Source: Anoxybacillus mongoliensis
Lineage (GTDB): Bacteria > Bacillota > Bacilli > Bacillales > Anoxybacillaceae
Assembly (NCBI RefSeq): GCF_014201515.1
Contig: NZ_JACHEQ010000008.1
Coordinates: 62,001 to 126,000, forward strand
Length of the DNA: 64,000 bases
Reading direction: 5' to 3'
Numbering within the stretch: the first letter of the stretch is position 1; each line of letters starts with the position of its first letter. A model generated the notes under the pieces. It was not told where the DNA came from and did not search any database. It saw only the letters and a program-made list of their open reading frames with translations. The position numbers and the translations under genes are program-made. Positions 1 to 10,431 of the stretch are shown here, piece after piece.

Positions 1-26
1 CCTGATAGATGTTAAGGTGAATAGTG

Positions 27-989
27 ATGAAGCTAAAAGCGATGTATTCGTTTTTAAATGGAGATTTAAACCGAATTGAAGAACAATTGAAAATAACGGT
101 GCAAACGTCCGACCCGCTCGTCAATGAAGCATCGTTACATTTGCTTGAGGCGGGCGGAAAGCGCATTCGTCCAGTGTTTGTTTTGCTTGGCGGACAATTT
201 GGTACGTATCATTTTGAGAAGATGAAGCGGGTAGCTGTGGCTCTGGAGCTCATTCATATGGCTTCCCTTGTCCATGATGATGTGATTGATGGGGCGATGT
301 TGCGACGTGGAAAGGAAACGATTCAAGCGAAATGGGGCGATCGATTTGCCATGTACGTTGGTGACTACTTGTTTGCCCGAGCGCTCGAGCAAATGTGTGA
401 AATCGATGATCCCGTCGCTCATCATATTTTAGCAAACACCATTGTTGAAGTATGTCGAGGAGAAATTGAGCAAATTAGTGACAAATATCGATTTGATCAA
501 AATTTACGTCGCTATTTGCAACGAATTAAGAGAAAAACGGCGTTACTCATTGCAGCAAGTTGCCAACTCGGTGCGGTCGTAGCAGGAGCGCCGGAAGCTG
601 TCCATAAAAAATTGTATTGGTTCGGTTATTACGTCGGTATGTCGTTTCAAATTACAGACGATATTCTCGATTTTATTGGGACGGAAAAGCAACTCGGTAA
701 GCCAGCAGGAAGTGATTTATCGCAAGGAAACGTGACACTTCCTGTTCTGTATGCCATGAAAGAACGAACATTAAAGGAACAAATTATGAAAGTAAACGAA
801 CATACGACAAGTCGTGAAATGGCGAATGTCATTGATCGCATTAAGCAAACAAATGCGATCGAAAAGTCATATGAGCTTGGGGATCGCTATCTACAAAAAG
901 CGCTTGATACATTACAAAAGTTGCCACGCAACCGTGCCTGGACAGCGCTTTACAATATTGCAAAATATATCGGGAAACGGAAGTACTAA
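27..989 (+). CDS. hepT: Heptaprenyl diphosphate synthase component II
   Basis: Catalytic subunit of heptaprenyl diphosphate synthase, which extends farnesyl diphosphate with isopentenyl units to make the C35 side chain of menaquinone-7. The protein shows the two aspartate-rich motifs of trans-prenyltransferases: DDVID near residue 84 and DDILD near residue 211, with the GGKRIRP substrate-binding segment near residue 44. At 320 residues it is the usual family length. An AAGGTGA ribosome binding site at 14-20 fits the ATG at 27 better than the GTG at 24. The small subunit hepS and menG are expected just left of the window, as in B. subtilis. Confidence 0.95.
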   Translation: MKLKAMYSFLNGDLNRIEEQLKITVQTSDPLVNEASLHLLEAGGKRIRPVFVLLGGQFGTYHFEKMKRVAVALELIHMASLVHDDVIDGAMLRRGKETIQAKWGDRFAMYVGDYLFARALEQMCEIDDPVAHHILANTIVEVCRGEIEQISDKYRFDQNLRRYLQRIKRKTALLIAASCQLGAVVAGAPEAVHKKLYWFGYYVGMSFQITDDILDFIGTEKQLGKPAGSDLSQGNVTLPVLYAMKERTLKEQIMKVNEHTTSREMANVIDRIKQTNAIEKSYELGDRYLQKALDTLQKLPRNRAWTALYNIAKYIGKRKY

Positions 990-1021
990 GAGAAAAAATT
1001 AAATCGTTTTCATGGCGAATA

Positions 1022-1050
1022 TTGCTAATTTATATGTAAGATGATATAAT
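1022..1050 (+). promoter_or_regulatory. Sigma-A promoter for ndk
   Basis: TTGCTA at 1022-1027 and a perfect TATAAT at 1045-1050 are separated by 17 bases, in the only gap between hepT and ndk. This would start a transcript about 45 bases before the ndk start. Confidence 0.7.
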
Positions 1051-1101
1051 TGCAAAGGAATCATTTCCAATACATAACGTATCAGGGGTGGAGAATTCGT
1101 C

Positions 1102-2417
<1,316 letters not shown>

Positions 2418-2456
2418 TTGCGGCCGAGCCAGGTCGCTTTCTGTGCAATTAAGGGG

Positions 2457-2485
2457 TTACGTCCGTAGAAAAAATGTGCTATATT
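2457..2485 (+). promoter_or_regulatory. Sigma-A promoter of the aro supra-operon
   Basis: TTACGT at 2457-2462, a 17-base spacer, and TATATT at 2480-2485 with a TG one base before it (extended -10). It sits about 40 bases before the chorismate synthase start. Confidence 0.6.
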
Positions 2486-2525
2486 CATACATAATCGCTT
2501 TAAAGAGATGAAGGGAGAGAGGGAA

Positions 2526-3695
2526 TTGCGATACTTAACAGCTGGTGAATCTCACGGTCCACAATTAACAACAATTATTGAAGGTGTCCCGGCCGGATTG
2601 ACGCTTTTGGCGGAGCATATTAACGAAGAGTTAGCTCGTCGGCAAAAAGGGTATGGTCGTGGGCGACGCATGCAAATTGAAAAAGACGAAGTAAAGATTT
2701 TAAGCGGTGTTCGTCACGGGAAAACGCTCGGTTCTCCGATTACGCTCGTTGTTGAAAATCGCGATTGGAAACATTGGACGAACATTATGGGGATCGAACC
2801 GCTCGCTAGTGATACAGAAGAAGTGAAACGAAAAGTGACGCGCCCACGTCCAGGACATGCTGACTTAAACGGGGCGATCAAGTATGGTCATCGTGATATG
2901 CGCAACGTATTAGAGCGTTCCTCGGCGCGTGAAACAACGGTGCGCGTAGCAGCTGGAGCGGTAGCGAAGCGCATTTTATCGGAATTAGGTATTCGCATCG
3001 CAAGCCACGTCGTTGAAATTGGAGGGGTAAAGGCGGAAAATACCGCATATACATCGCTTGAGGAGTTGCAACGAGTGACAGAACAATCTCCTGTTCGTTG
3101 TTTTGATGCGGAAGCGGAAAAAAAGATGATGGCCGCAATTGATGAAGCGAAAGAAAAAGGCGACTCGATTGGTGGAATTGTTGAAGTCATTGTTGAAGGT
3201 GTTCCGGTAGGCGTTGGGAGCTATGTTCATTATGATCGGAAGTTAGATGCAAAAATCGCTGCTGCGATTGTTAGCATCAATGCCTTTAAAGGCGTTGAGT
3301 TTGGCATCGGATTTGAAGCTGCACGTCGCTTTGGCAGCGAAGTGCACGATGAAATTATATGGAGCAAAGAAACGGGATATACGCGCAAAACAAACCGACT
3401 TGGCGGATTTGAAGGCGGGATGACGACGGGCATGCCGATCGTTGTTCGCGGAGTCATGAAGCCGATTCCGACATTATATAAACCGCTCATGAGTGTCGAT
3501 ATTGAAACGAAAGAACCGTTTGCAGCAAGCATTGAACGTTCAGATAGTTGCGCAGTTCCAGCCGCAAGCGTTGTTGCGGAAGCTGTTGTAGCATGGGAAG
3601 TTGCCAATGCCATTGTCGAACAATTTGGACAAGATCGCATCGATCTCATTATAGAGAATGTTGAAAACATGCGCCGGTACGCAAAGGAGTTTTAA
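2526..3695 (+). CDS. aroC: Chorismate synthase (aroF in B. subtilis naming)
   Basis: Converts 5-enolpyruvylshikimate 3-phosphate to chorismate with reduced FMN, the last common step of aromatic biosynthesis. The frame is open from an ATG at 2508, but homologues start at [11 protein letters not shown]. That corresponds to the TTG at 2526, correctly spaced from the purine-rich AAGGGAG just upstream. The product is 389 residues. Family signatures include GESHGP near residue 7, [11 protein letters not shown] near residue 105, [15 protein letters not shown] near residue 135 and [10 protein letters not shown] near residue 335. It is the first gene of the aro-trp-his-tyr supra-operon. Confidence 0.96.
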   Translation: MRYLTAGESHGPQLTTIIEGVPAGLTLLAEHINEELARRQKGYGRGRRMQIEKDEVKILSGVRHGKTLGSPITLVVENRDWKHWTNIMGIEPLASDTEEVKRKVTRPRPGHADLNGAIKYGHRDMRNVLERSSARETTVRVAAGAVAKRILSELGIRIASHVVEIGGVKAENTAYTSLEELQRVTEQSPVRCFDAEAEKKMMAAIDEAKEKGDSIGGIVEVIVEGVPVGVGSYVHYDRKLDAKIAAAIVSINAFKGVEFGIGFEAARRFGSEVHDEIIWSKETGYTRKTNRLGGFEGGMTTGMPIVVRGVMKPIPTLYKPLMSVDIETKEPFAASIERSDSCAVPAASVVAEAVVAWEVANAIVEQFGQDRIDLIIENVENMRRYAKEF

Positions 3696-4834
3696 TGATG
3701 AAACGCATTCACATCGCTACGTCGTCGAAACAATATGAAGTTGTCATTGGGAATGAATTATTGCATATGATAGATCGCATGATTGATCGTATTTGTCCAC
3801 ATGTGACAGCTGTCCTTATCATTACAGATGAAACAGTCGCTTCGCTTTACTTAGCTGATGTGCAACAAGCTCTTCGTCAAACATATGACCGTGTGTATAC
3901 TCATATTATTCCAAGTGGAGAAGAAGCGAAGTCATTTGAACAGTTTTACGCGTGCCATACAGCAGCATTAACAAACCGTCTCGATCGTGATTCATTAATC
4001 ATTGCGCTTGGCGGAGGGGTCGTTGGGGATTTAGCAGGTTTTGTCGCAGCGACATATATGCGTGGCATTCGATTCGTTCAAGTGCCGACGACGTTGCTAG
4101 CGCATGATAGTGCTGTTGGTGGGAAAACGGCTATTAACCATCCGCTCGGAAAAAATATGATTGGCGCTTTTTATCAGCCTGAACTCGTTTTTTACGATAT
4201 TTCTTTGCTTCATACGCTTCCAGAACAGGAAATGCGGTCAGGTTTTGCGGAAATTATTAAACACTCTTTAATTTATGATCGTGTTTTTTTCGGCTGGTTA
4301 CAAGCGAATGTGCAAAAACTCGATGATTTACGTGGTGACCGTTTGCAATACGCGATTCAAAAAGGAATTGAAATTAAAGCGGCTATTGTCGCCAAAGATG
4401 AAAAAGAGCACGGTGTTCGCGCTCATTTAAACTTTGGTCATACGCTCGGTCATGCGCTAGAGAGTGAACTTGGTTATGGGGTGATGACGCACGGAGATGC
4501 GGTTGCTCTTGGTATGCTATTTGCCATTTTTGTAAGCGAACATTTTTACAAACAACCGCTTTTTTATTCATCTTTTCGAACGCTGTTTAAACATTACGGG
4601 TTTCCAACATCCCTTCCATCGCACGTATCACCTGAACGGTTGCTCGAAAAAATGAAACAAGATAAAAAAGCGAAAGATCAAACGGTGCGTATGGTGTTAA
4701 TGAAAGAGATTGGAACGGTATGTGTAGAGCGGATAGATGATGAGCAATTACTACAATGGCTATACGTGTTCGCTGAAGAAGGAGGAGGAAAGTGTGATTC
4801 GAGCGATTCGCGGGGCAACGACTGTGAGCGATAA
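3695..4834 (+). CDS. aroB: 3-dehydroquinate synthase
   Basis: Second shikimate-pathway enzyme, forming 3-dehydroquinate from DAHP with NAD and a divalent metal. The [19 protein letters not shown] stretch (about residues 106-124) and the metal-binding [11 protein letters not shown] segment near residue 244 are clear. The start overlaps the chorismate synthase stop by one base; a second ATG follows at 3698. At 379 residues it is longer than B. subtilis AroB, because the frame runs 41 bases into aroH and adds an unusual Gly/Ser/Asp-rich tail. The tail is probably an incidental extension. Confidence 0.95.
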   Translation: MMKRIHIATSSKQYEVVIGNELLHMIDRMIDRICPHVTAVLIITDETVASLYLADVQQALRQTYDRVYTHIIPSGEEAKSFEQFYACHTAALTNRLDRDSLIIALGGGVVGDLAGFVAATYMRGIRFVQVPTTLLAHDSAVGGKTAINHPLGKNMIGAFYQPELVFYDISLLHTLPEQEMRSGFAEIIKHSLIYDRVFFGWLQANVQKLDDLRGDRLQYAIQKGIEIKAAIVAKDEKEHGVRAHLNFGHTLGHALESELGYGVMTHGDAVALGMLFAIFVSEHFYKQPLFYSSFRTLFKHYGFPTSLPSHVSPERLLEKMKQDKKAKDQTVRMVLMKEIGTVCVERIDDEQLLQWLYVFAEEGGGKCDSSDSRGNDCER

Positions 4835-5174
4835 CGATGAACGAGAAATTATAGACGAAACGAAGCGATTGTTAACGGAAATGATACAGCAAAACGATGT
4901 GAAAGCAGAAGACGTCGTATCGGTACTCATTTCGATGACCGATGATTTAAACGCTACGTTTCCAGCAAAAGCGTTGCGTCATCTGGACGGCTGGACGTAT
5001 GTGCCCGTCATGTGTATGCGTGAAATTAACGTTCCACACGCGTTACCAAAATGTATTCGCGTCATGATGACCGTACATACAAATCGAACGCAACAAGATA
5101 TGCATCACGTATATTTACGCGATGCTATCCAACTTCGCCCAGATTTAAAGTTGACAAAAAAGTCAGACATATAA
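4794..5174 (+). CDS. aroH: Chorismate mutase (AroH class)
   Basis: Monofunctional chorismate mutase that rearranges chorismate to prephenate for tyrosine and phenylalanine. The GTG at 4794, five bases after a perfect GGAGGAGG, gives [11 protein letters not shown], the canonical start of the trimeric AroH fold. The open frame continues upstream to 4737 only inside aroB. It contains the [10 protein letters not shown] segment of the family near residue 88 and ends LRPDLKLTK. The length of 126 residues is normal. It overlaps aroB by 41 bases, and the trp promoter lies in its last codons. Confidence 0.95.
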   Translation: MIRAIRGATTVSDNDEREIIDETKRLLTEMIQQNDVKAEDVVSVLISMTDDLNATFPAKALRHLDGWTYVPVMCMREINVPHALPKCIRVMMTVHTNRTQQDMHHVYLRDAIQLRPDLKLTKKSDI

Positions 5175-5180
5175 TATGAT
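5151..5180 (+). promoter_or_regulatory. trp operon promoter inside the 3' end of aroH
   Basis: Perfect TTGACA at 5151-5156, an 18-base spacer, and TATGAT at 5175-5180. It would give a leader of about 160 bases before trpE. An internal trp promoter next to aroH is the arrangement known in B. subtilis. Confidence 0.75.
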
Positions 5181-5191
5181 GGTTTATAAGT

Positions 5192-5247
5192 TAGTTGAGT
5201 AGAGTAAGAGTTGAGTAGAGTAGAGAATGAGTGAGAGCGGAGCAGAG
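5192..5247 (+). promoter_or_regulatory. TRAP-binding site, 11 UAG/GAG repeats
   Basis: Eleven NAG triplets can be read in the leader: a TAG at 5192 and GAGs at 5197, 5202, 5208, 5213, 5218, 5223, 5229, 5235, 5240 and 5245, separated by two or three bases. This matches the 11-subunit TRAP (MtrB) ring, which wraps RNA carrying 11 such triplets when tryptophan is bound. The mtrB gene itself would lie left of the window, upstream of hepS. Confidence 0.92.
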
Positions 5248-5280
5248 GATCATTAGGATACGTACGCCTAAAGGCCGCTC
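5235..5280 (+). promoter_or_regulatory. trp antiterminator structure
   Basis: GAGCGG (5235-5240) is complementary to CCGCTC (5275-5280), and TTAGG (5253-5257) to CCTAA (5267-5271). Forming this two-part stem uses the 5' half and loop of the terminator. Its left strand lies in TRAP triplets 9 and 10, so TRAP binding would block it and favour termination. Confidence 0.7.
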
Positions 5281-5297
5281 GTCTTTAGGCTTTTTTA
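5266..5297 (+). terminator. trp attenuator (intrinsic terminator)
   Basis: GCCTAAAG (5266-5273) pairs perfectly with CTTTAGGC (5283-5290), followed by TTTTTTAC. It lies before trpE and just after the TRAP site, so it acts as a regulated terminator. Confidence 0.88.
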
Positions 5298-5326
5298 CTT
5301 TCCTCTTTGTTTCCCCCTCATGTTCA

Positions 5327-5344
5327 TTCTCCAAGAAAGGAGAA
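5327..5344 (+). promoter_or_regulatory. Hairpin over the trpE ribosome binding site
   Basis: TTCTCC (5327-5332) pairs with GGAGAA (5339-5344) across AAGAAA, covering the Shine-Dalgarno sequence of the trpE start at 5350. It could lower trpE translation on read-through transcripts. Confidence 0.5.
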
Positions 5345-5349
5345 CGATC

Positions 5350-6855
5350 ATGAATATAGCTACATTTTTACAAACAGCTTCCCGGTTTCGAACGATTCCG
5401 ATTGTGCGCCGTTTTTTTGCAGATACGTTTCAACCCATACAGCTATTTGTGGCGTTACGTGATGAGGCGGCGTTTTTGCTTGAGAGCAAAGACGATATGT
5501 CCCCTTGGTCGCGCTATTCGTTTATCGGCATTCGCCCGTTTATGTCGATTGAAAGCGATGATGGTAAACAATTTTTTGTGAAAGAAAAGCAACAAGTGCT
5601 CGCGTGTACGGCGACAATCCAAGAAGCGTTTGTGACGATGCAACAGCACTTAAACGTTCAACTGTTATCATTGGACGTCCCGTTTCGTGGAGGAGCTGTC
5701 GGTTATATAAGCTACGATTTTATTTCTTACATTGAGAGAGTCCCGTATCATGCGTATAACGATTTGCAAATGAAAATCGTCCATTTTGTCGTCTGCGAAT
5801 CACTTTTTGCCTTTGATCACATAAAAAAAGAGTTATTACTCATTCATTATGTTCGTTTAACGGAAACAGATGATGAAGAAAAACAAGTAGAGAAATATGA
5901 GGCAGCTTGCCGAAGAATCGATGAGCTAGCACGTCAAATGGTTCAAGGCTACGATGAACAAGCACATATGATGTTCGACCGAAATATATGTGTTTCATTT
6001 GACCGAGTTCGTTCGAATATGGATCGCGAAATGTTTTATGAAGCTGTTGAAAACATTCAATCGTACATTGCCAGCGGAGATGTGTTTCAAACGGTGTTGT
6101 CGCAACGATTTGAGATTGAAACTTCCATTCATGGACTTGAGCTATATCGTTTATTACGTTTATTAAATCCGTCACCATACTTATTTTATTTAAAAATTGG
6201 TGAAGAACACATCGTCGGTAGCTCCCCAGAGAAGCTCATTCAAGTACGAAACAGGGAGCTTGAAATTGATCCGATCGCAGGGACGCGTCGCCGCGGTAAA
6301 AATGAACAAGAAGATGTTGCGCTCATGAACGAGTTGCTTCATGACCCGAAAGAGCGAGCGGAACATTATATGCTTGTCGATTTAGCACGAAACGACATCG
6401 GTCGCGTTGCTATGTATGGGACGGTGCGTACGCCACAATTTATGCAAATCGGGAAGTTTTCACACGTCATGCATTTAATCTCAAAAGTAACGGGAACGCT
6501 CCGTGATGACGTTCATCCGCTTGATGCCCTTATCGCAGCTTTTCCTGCAGGAACGGTGAGCGGAGCACCGAAAATTCGGGCGATGCAAATTATTCAAGAG
6601 CTAGAGCCGACAGCGCGCAACGTGTATGCAGGTGCAGTTGCCTATATTGGTTTTGACGGGAATATTGACTCGTGCATAGCGATTCGCACAGCTGTATTAA
6701 AAAATAATGTAGCATACGTACAAGCAGGGGCGGGAATCGTTGCGGATTCATTGCCTGCATTGGAATGGAAAGAAACACGAAATAAAGCGAGCGCTTTAAT
6801 TCATGCGATTCAGCTTGCAGAGCACGTATTTCAAAGGGGGAAGCGACATGTTTGA
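5350..6855 (+). CDS. trpE: Anthranilate synthase component I
   Basis: Makes anthranilate from chorismate, with ammonia supplied by a glutamine amidotransferase subunit. The ATG at 5350 follows AAAGGAGA and gives 501 residues. The feedback-inhibition segment LLES lies near residue 43. The chorismate-binding C-terminal domain has DPIAGTRRRGKN near residue 306, LVDLARNDIGR near residue 343 and FPAGTVSGAPKIRAMQ near residue 397. No trpG lies in this operon; in B. subtilis the amidotransferase (pabA) is shared with folate synthesis and lies elsewhere. Confidence 0.96.
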   Translation: MNIATFLQTASRFRTIPIVRRFFADTFQPIQLFVALRDEAAFLLESKDDMSPWSRYSFIGIRPFMSIESDDGKQFFVKEKQQVLACTATIQEAFVTMQQHLNVQLLSLDVPFRGGAVGYISYDFISYIERVPYHAYNDLQMKIVHFVVCESLFAFDHIKKELLLIHYVRLTETDDEEKQVEKYEAACRRIDELARQMVQGYDEQAHMMFDRNICVSFDRVRSNMDREMFYEAVENIQSYIASGDVFQTVLSQRFEIETSIHGLELYRLLRLLNPSPYLFYLKIGEEHIVGSSPEKLIQVRNRELEIDPIAGTRRRGKNEQEDVALMNELLHDPKERAEHYMLVDLARNDIGRVAMYGTVRTPQFMQIGKFSHVMHLISKVTGTLRDDVHPLDALIAAFPAGTVSGAPKIRAMQIIQELEPTARNVYAGAVAYIGFDGNIDSCIAIRTAVLKNNVAYVQAGAGIVADSLPALEWKETRNKASALIHAIQLAEHVFQRGKRHV

Positions 6856-7858
6856 ACGGTTTTTGCATAAATGTGCTGGACAACAAACGTTGACGGAACA
6901 AGAAGCGTATGAAGCGATGCATGCGATGATGAGCGGGGAAGTGGATGAAAGACAAGTAGCTGCTTTTTTAGTTTTGTTGCGGTTTCGTGGTGAAACGGTT
7001 GATGAGCTTGTTGGCTTTATTCGGGCCATGCGTGAACGTATGCGAACGGTTTCTTTCGACGAACCAGTGATCGATACGTGTGGAACAGGTGGAGATGGAA
7101 AAGGGACATTTAACATTTCGACAGCCGTCGCTTTGCTTGTGGCTTCGCTCGATGTTGCTGTCGCAAAGCACGGCAATCGTGCGGTGTCGTCGACAAGTGG
7201 AAGCGCGAATGTCATTGAGCATTTCCTAATCCCAATGCCGAAAACGGAAGAAGAAGCAAAACAAGCGTTACGTACACATCGGCTCGTTTTTTTATTTGCT
7301 CCATTTTATCATGAGGCAATGAAGCATGTTGCCCCTGTTCGCCAAAGTTTAAAAATGCGAACAGTATTCAATTTGCTCGGTCCGCTCGTCAATCCAGCTC
7401 AACCGAAACGCCAAGTCATTGGCGTACATGATAAAAAAGATGCGCGCAAAATGGCTGAAGCGTTGCGACGAATCGGAACGGAACATACCGTGTTTGTCAC
7501 AAGTGATGACGGTTTAGATGAATGCAGCATTAGTGCGGCAACGCAATTGATCGAACTCAAACACGACCATATCATTGAGCGCATCATTACACCAGAAGAT
7601 GTAGGGTTACAGCGTGGTTGTTTGTCTCATATATGCGTTCATAGCGTAAACGAAAGTGCGCAACTCATTGAACACGTGTTTGCTAATCGTGCAAATAAAA
7701 GTGCGACAAATATCGTTTTACTAAACGCAGGTGTTACTTTATATGTTGCAGGTGTTGCATCACATATTGAAGAAGGAGTCGATATGGCGAAGCGAGCGAT
7801 TGAAACGGGTCGTGCTTATGCATATTTACAGCGATTGCGAGGTGCTATGTATGCTTGA
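6848..7858 (+). CDS. trpD: Anthranilate phosphoribosyltransferase
   Basis: Attaches phosphoribosyl from PRPP to anthranilate. The ATG at 6848 lies inside the last codons of trpE (8-base overlap) and follows AAAGGGGG; the frame is open further upstream only within trpE. The product is 336 residues. The PRPP-binding CGTGGDGKGTFN motif is near residue 78 and the KHGNRAVSSTSGSA segment near residue 107. It overlaps trpC by 8 bases, so translational coupling across trpE-trpD-trpC is likely. Confidence 0.96.
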   Translation: MFERFLHKCAGQQTLTEQEAYEAMHAMMSGEVDERQVAAFLVLLRFRGETVDELVGFIRAMRERMRTVSFDEPVIDTCGTGGDGKGTFNISTAVALLVASLDVAVAKHGNRAVSSTSGSANVIEHFLIPMPKTEEEAKQALRTHRLVFLFAPFYHEAMKHVAPVRQSLKMRTVFNLLGPLVNPAQPKRQVIGVHDKKDARKMAEALRRIGTEHTVFVTSDDGLDECSISAATQLIELKHDHIIERIITPEDVGLQRGCLSHICVHSVNESAQLIEHVFANRANKSATNIVLLNAGVTLYVAGVASHIEEGVDMAKRAIETGRAYAYLQRLRGAMYA

Positions 7859-8612
7859 AGCCATTTTACAAACAAAGAGAGAAGAAGTTTTATCGTTACA
7901 ATTACCAGAGACATATGAACAACTTCCGCGTCGTTCGTTTTACGACGCTTTAGCGAAGCCACGTCGCGTTTTAGGATTGATTGCAGAAGTGAAAAAAGCG
8001 TCACCATCAAAAGGAATCATTCGACAACATGTGAATGTCGTTGATATTGCCCGCGCATACGAGCAAGCAGGTGCCGATGTCGTGTCTGTTTTAACAGATG
8101 AAAAATATTTTGCTGGCCATCGGTCATACGTGACGCAAGTGAAACAACACGTGCAAATTCCAATTTTACGTAAAGACTTTATTATTGATCGTAAACAACT
8201 TGTCGAAAGTGTGCGCATTGGCGCAGATGCCATTTTACTCATTGGTGAAGCGCTTGATCCGAGTTTTTTGCATGAATTATATGAAGAAGCGCACGAAATG
8301 GGATTGCAATGTTTAGTAGAAGTGCATACCAAAAAAACAGTAGAAGCGATTTTAAAACGTTTCACACCGAAAGTGATTGGCATCAATAATCGCGATTTAA
8401 CAACGTTTCACACATCGCTTCATGTGACAAAACAAATTGTTCCGCTTTTGCCTCCATGCATTATCGTTAGTGAAAGTGGCATTCACACATACGACGATGT
8501 GCAGACGATACGACAAGCCGGTGCCCATGCGATGCTCGTTGGTGAGGCATTTATGCGCAAGCCAGCTGTCGATGTGGCCATTTATGAATTGTTTGGGGAG
8601 CGGTATGTATGA
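7851..8612 (+). CDS. trpC: Indole-3-glycerol phosphate synthase
   Basis: Closes the indole ring, converting carboxyphenylamino-deoxyribulose phosphate to indole-3-glycerol phosphate. The ATG at 7851 overlaps trpD by 8 bases and gives 253 residues in a TIM-barrel fold. Motifs include EVKKASPSKG near residue 46 (catalytic lysine region), LRKDFIID near residue 106 and GINNRDL near residue 177. TrpF is encoded separately here, unlike the enterobacterial TrpC-TrpF fusion. Confidence 0.96.
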   Translation: MLEAILQTKREEVLSLQLPETYEQLPRRSFYDALAKPRRVLGLIAEVKKASPSKGIIRQHVNVVDIARAYEQAGADVVSVLTDEKYFAGHRSYVTQVKQHVQIPILRKDFIIDRKQLVESVRIGADAILLIGEALDPSFLHELYEEAHEMGLQCLVEVHTKKTVEAILKRFTPKVIGINNRDLTTFHTSLHVTKQIVPLLPPCIIVSESGIHTYDDVQTIRQAGAHAMLVGEAFMRKPAVDVAIYELFGERYV

Positions 8613-9238
8613 CCGTTTTAAAATATTGTGGAAATCGTTCATTGCAAGATGTGCAACTTATTGCCAAAAGCAAAGCGGACTATATCGGATTCGTGTTTGC
8701 AGAAAGTAAGCGAAAAGTCGAACCGAAAGATGTGAAACGATGGTTATCTGTCGTTCAACTTGAAACAAAACAAATTGTTGGGGTTTTCGTTCATCCAACC
8801 GTTTGTTCCGTTGCTTCCGTTCTTGAGCACGTTCCATTATCCATTATTCAATGTCATGGGATGGAAACGGTCCAGACGGTGCAGCAGTTAAAAGAGAGGT
8901 TTCAACTTCCAGTTTGGAAGGTTATTCATCACAACCTAGAAGCGTGGACATATATGCGCGCATGGAAAGGCGTTGCAGACGGTTTTGTTATTGATAGCGG
9001 ACGAAAGGGAGCGTGGGGAGGAACAGGCATCTCATTTGATTGGTGTAATGTTCCTCAATACATGGAAGAAGCATATAAACAAGGTGTGCCTTGTTTCATC
9101 GCTGGAGGTATTACGCCAGACAACGTTGAGCAGCTGTTAGCATATGAACCATTCGGGATCGATATCAGTAGTGGAATTGAAGAAAATGATAGAAAAAGCG
9201 AAAAAAAAATAAACAAAATTGAACAGAAGGTGAAATGA
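8609..9238 (+). CDS. trpF: Phosphoribosylanthranilate isomerase
   Basis: Amadori rearrangement of phosphoribosylanthranilate, the step before TrpC. It starts with an ATGA overlap at the trpC stop and encodes 209 residues. The N-terminal [13 protein letters not shown] corresponds to the KICG motif with its catalytic cysteine near residue 7, although Tyr replaces the common Ile. IDISSGIEE near residue 183 is the C-terminal phosphate-binding segment with the expected glycine; many homologues have DVSSGVE here. Confidence 0.93.
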   Translation: MTVLKYCGNRSLQDVQLIAKSKADYIGFVFAESKRKVEPKDVKRWLSVVQLETKQIVGVFVHPTVCSVASVLEHVPLSIIQCHGMETVQTVQQLKERFQLPVWKVIHHNLEAWTYMRAWKGVADGFVIDSGRKGAWGGTGISFDWCNVPQYMEEAYKQGVPCFIAGGITPDNVEQLLAYEPFGIDISSGIEENDRKSEKKINKIEQKVK

Positions 9239-10431
9239 TGTTGACGTTACCAAATGAACGTGGTCGTTTTGGCATGTTTGGTGGAAAATTCGTTCCAGAA
9301 ACATTAATGCGTCCATTAGCTGATATAGAGCGCCAATTGCATGAAGCATTGGCTGATCCTTCGTTTCATGCCGAATATATGCATCATTTGTATGAATATT
9401 CGGGACGACCGACCGCTTTAACATTTGCAAAAAACTTGACAGAACGATTAGGCGGGGCGAAAATGTACTTTAAACGTGAAGACTTAAACCATACCGGTGC
9501 TCATAAAATTAACAACGCCATTGGGCAAGCGTTGTTAGCGAAACGAATGGGAAAACGAAAAATTATCGCTGAAACAGGTGCAGGTCAACACGGAGTAGCT
9601 GCGGCGACCGTTGCCGCTCGTTTTGGTATGGAATGTAAAGTGTTTATGGGTGAAGAAGATGTGAAGCGACAAGCATTAAACGTATTTCGTATGAAATTGC
9701 TTGGTGCACAAGTCATTCCAGTAACAAGCGGCAATCGTACACTAAAAGATGCGACAAACGAAGCGATTCGTTATTGGGTGGAGCATTGTGACGATCATTT
9801 TTATATGATTGGCTCTGTCGTTGGACCGCATCCGTATCCGATGATGGTGCGTGAATTTCAACGTATTATCGGGGAAGAAGCGCGCGAACAAATGTTAAAA
9901 GTAGAAGGAAAACTCCCAAATACGATCATCGCTTGTGTTGGTGGTGGAAGTAATGCGATTGGCATGTTTCATCCATTTTTAGAGGATGACGTCGAATGTA
10001 TTGGTGTCGAGGCAGCCGGAAAAGGTGTGCATACAACTGAGCATGCTGCAACAATAACAAAAGGGACAAAAGGTGTCATTCATGGCTCCCTCACATACGT
10101 ATTGCAAGATGAACACGGTCAAATTACGGAACCTTATTCGATTTCAGCGGGATTGGATTATCCAGGTGTCGGACCAGAACATGCATATTTAGCACATATC
10201 GGTCGTGTTCGCTATGAAAGTGTCACAGATGAAGAAGCGATTGCAGCAGTTCAAATGACTGCAGAAACAGAAGGAATCATTCCAGCGATCGAATCGGCGC
10301 ACGCACTTGCCAAAGCGTTTCAAATCGCCCCCCTTCGCCCAAAACATGAAACGATTCTCGTTTGTTTATCAGGAAGAGGAGATAAAGATGTGCAAACGGT
10401 GATGAACTATTTGGAAGGGGATGAGCGGTAA
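9235..10431 (+). CDS. trpB: Tryptophan synthase beta chain
   Basis: PLP enzyme that condenses indole with serine to tryptophan. Frame of 398 residues, overlapping trpF by four bases; a second ATG at 9238 is better spaced from AAGGTG. The PLP lysine lies in [14 protein letters not shown] at about residue 91. The phosphate-binding GGGSNAIG is near residue 240, and the [16 protein letters not shown]-terminus is typical of the TrpB1 class that pairs with TrpA. Confidence 0.97.
   Translation: MMLTLPNERGRFGMFGGKFVPETLMRPLADIERQLHEALADPSFHAEYMHHLYEYSGRPTALTFAKNLTERLGGAKMYFKREDLNHTGAHKINNAIGQALLAKRMGKRKIIAETGAGQHGVAAATVAARFGMECKVFMGEEDVKRQALNVFRMKLLGAQVIPVTSGNRTLKDATNEAIRYWVEHCDDHFYMIGSVVGPHPYPMMVREFQRIIGEEAREQMLKVEGKLPNTIIACVGGGSNAIGMFHPFLEDDVECIGVEAAGKGVHTTEHAATITKGTKGVIHGSLTYVLQDEHGQITEPYSISAGLDYPGVGPEHAYLAHIGRVRYESVTDEEAIAAVQMTAETEGIIPAIESAHALAKAFQIAPLRPKHETILVCLSGRGDKDVQTVMNYLEGDER

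Noticed and set aside
7731-7850. N-terminal extension of trpC
   Set aside because: The extra codons lie inside trpD; homologues begin at the ATG at 7851.
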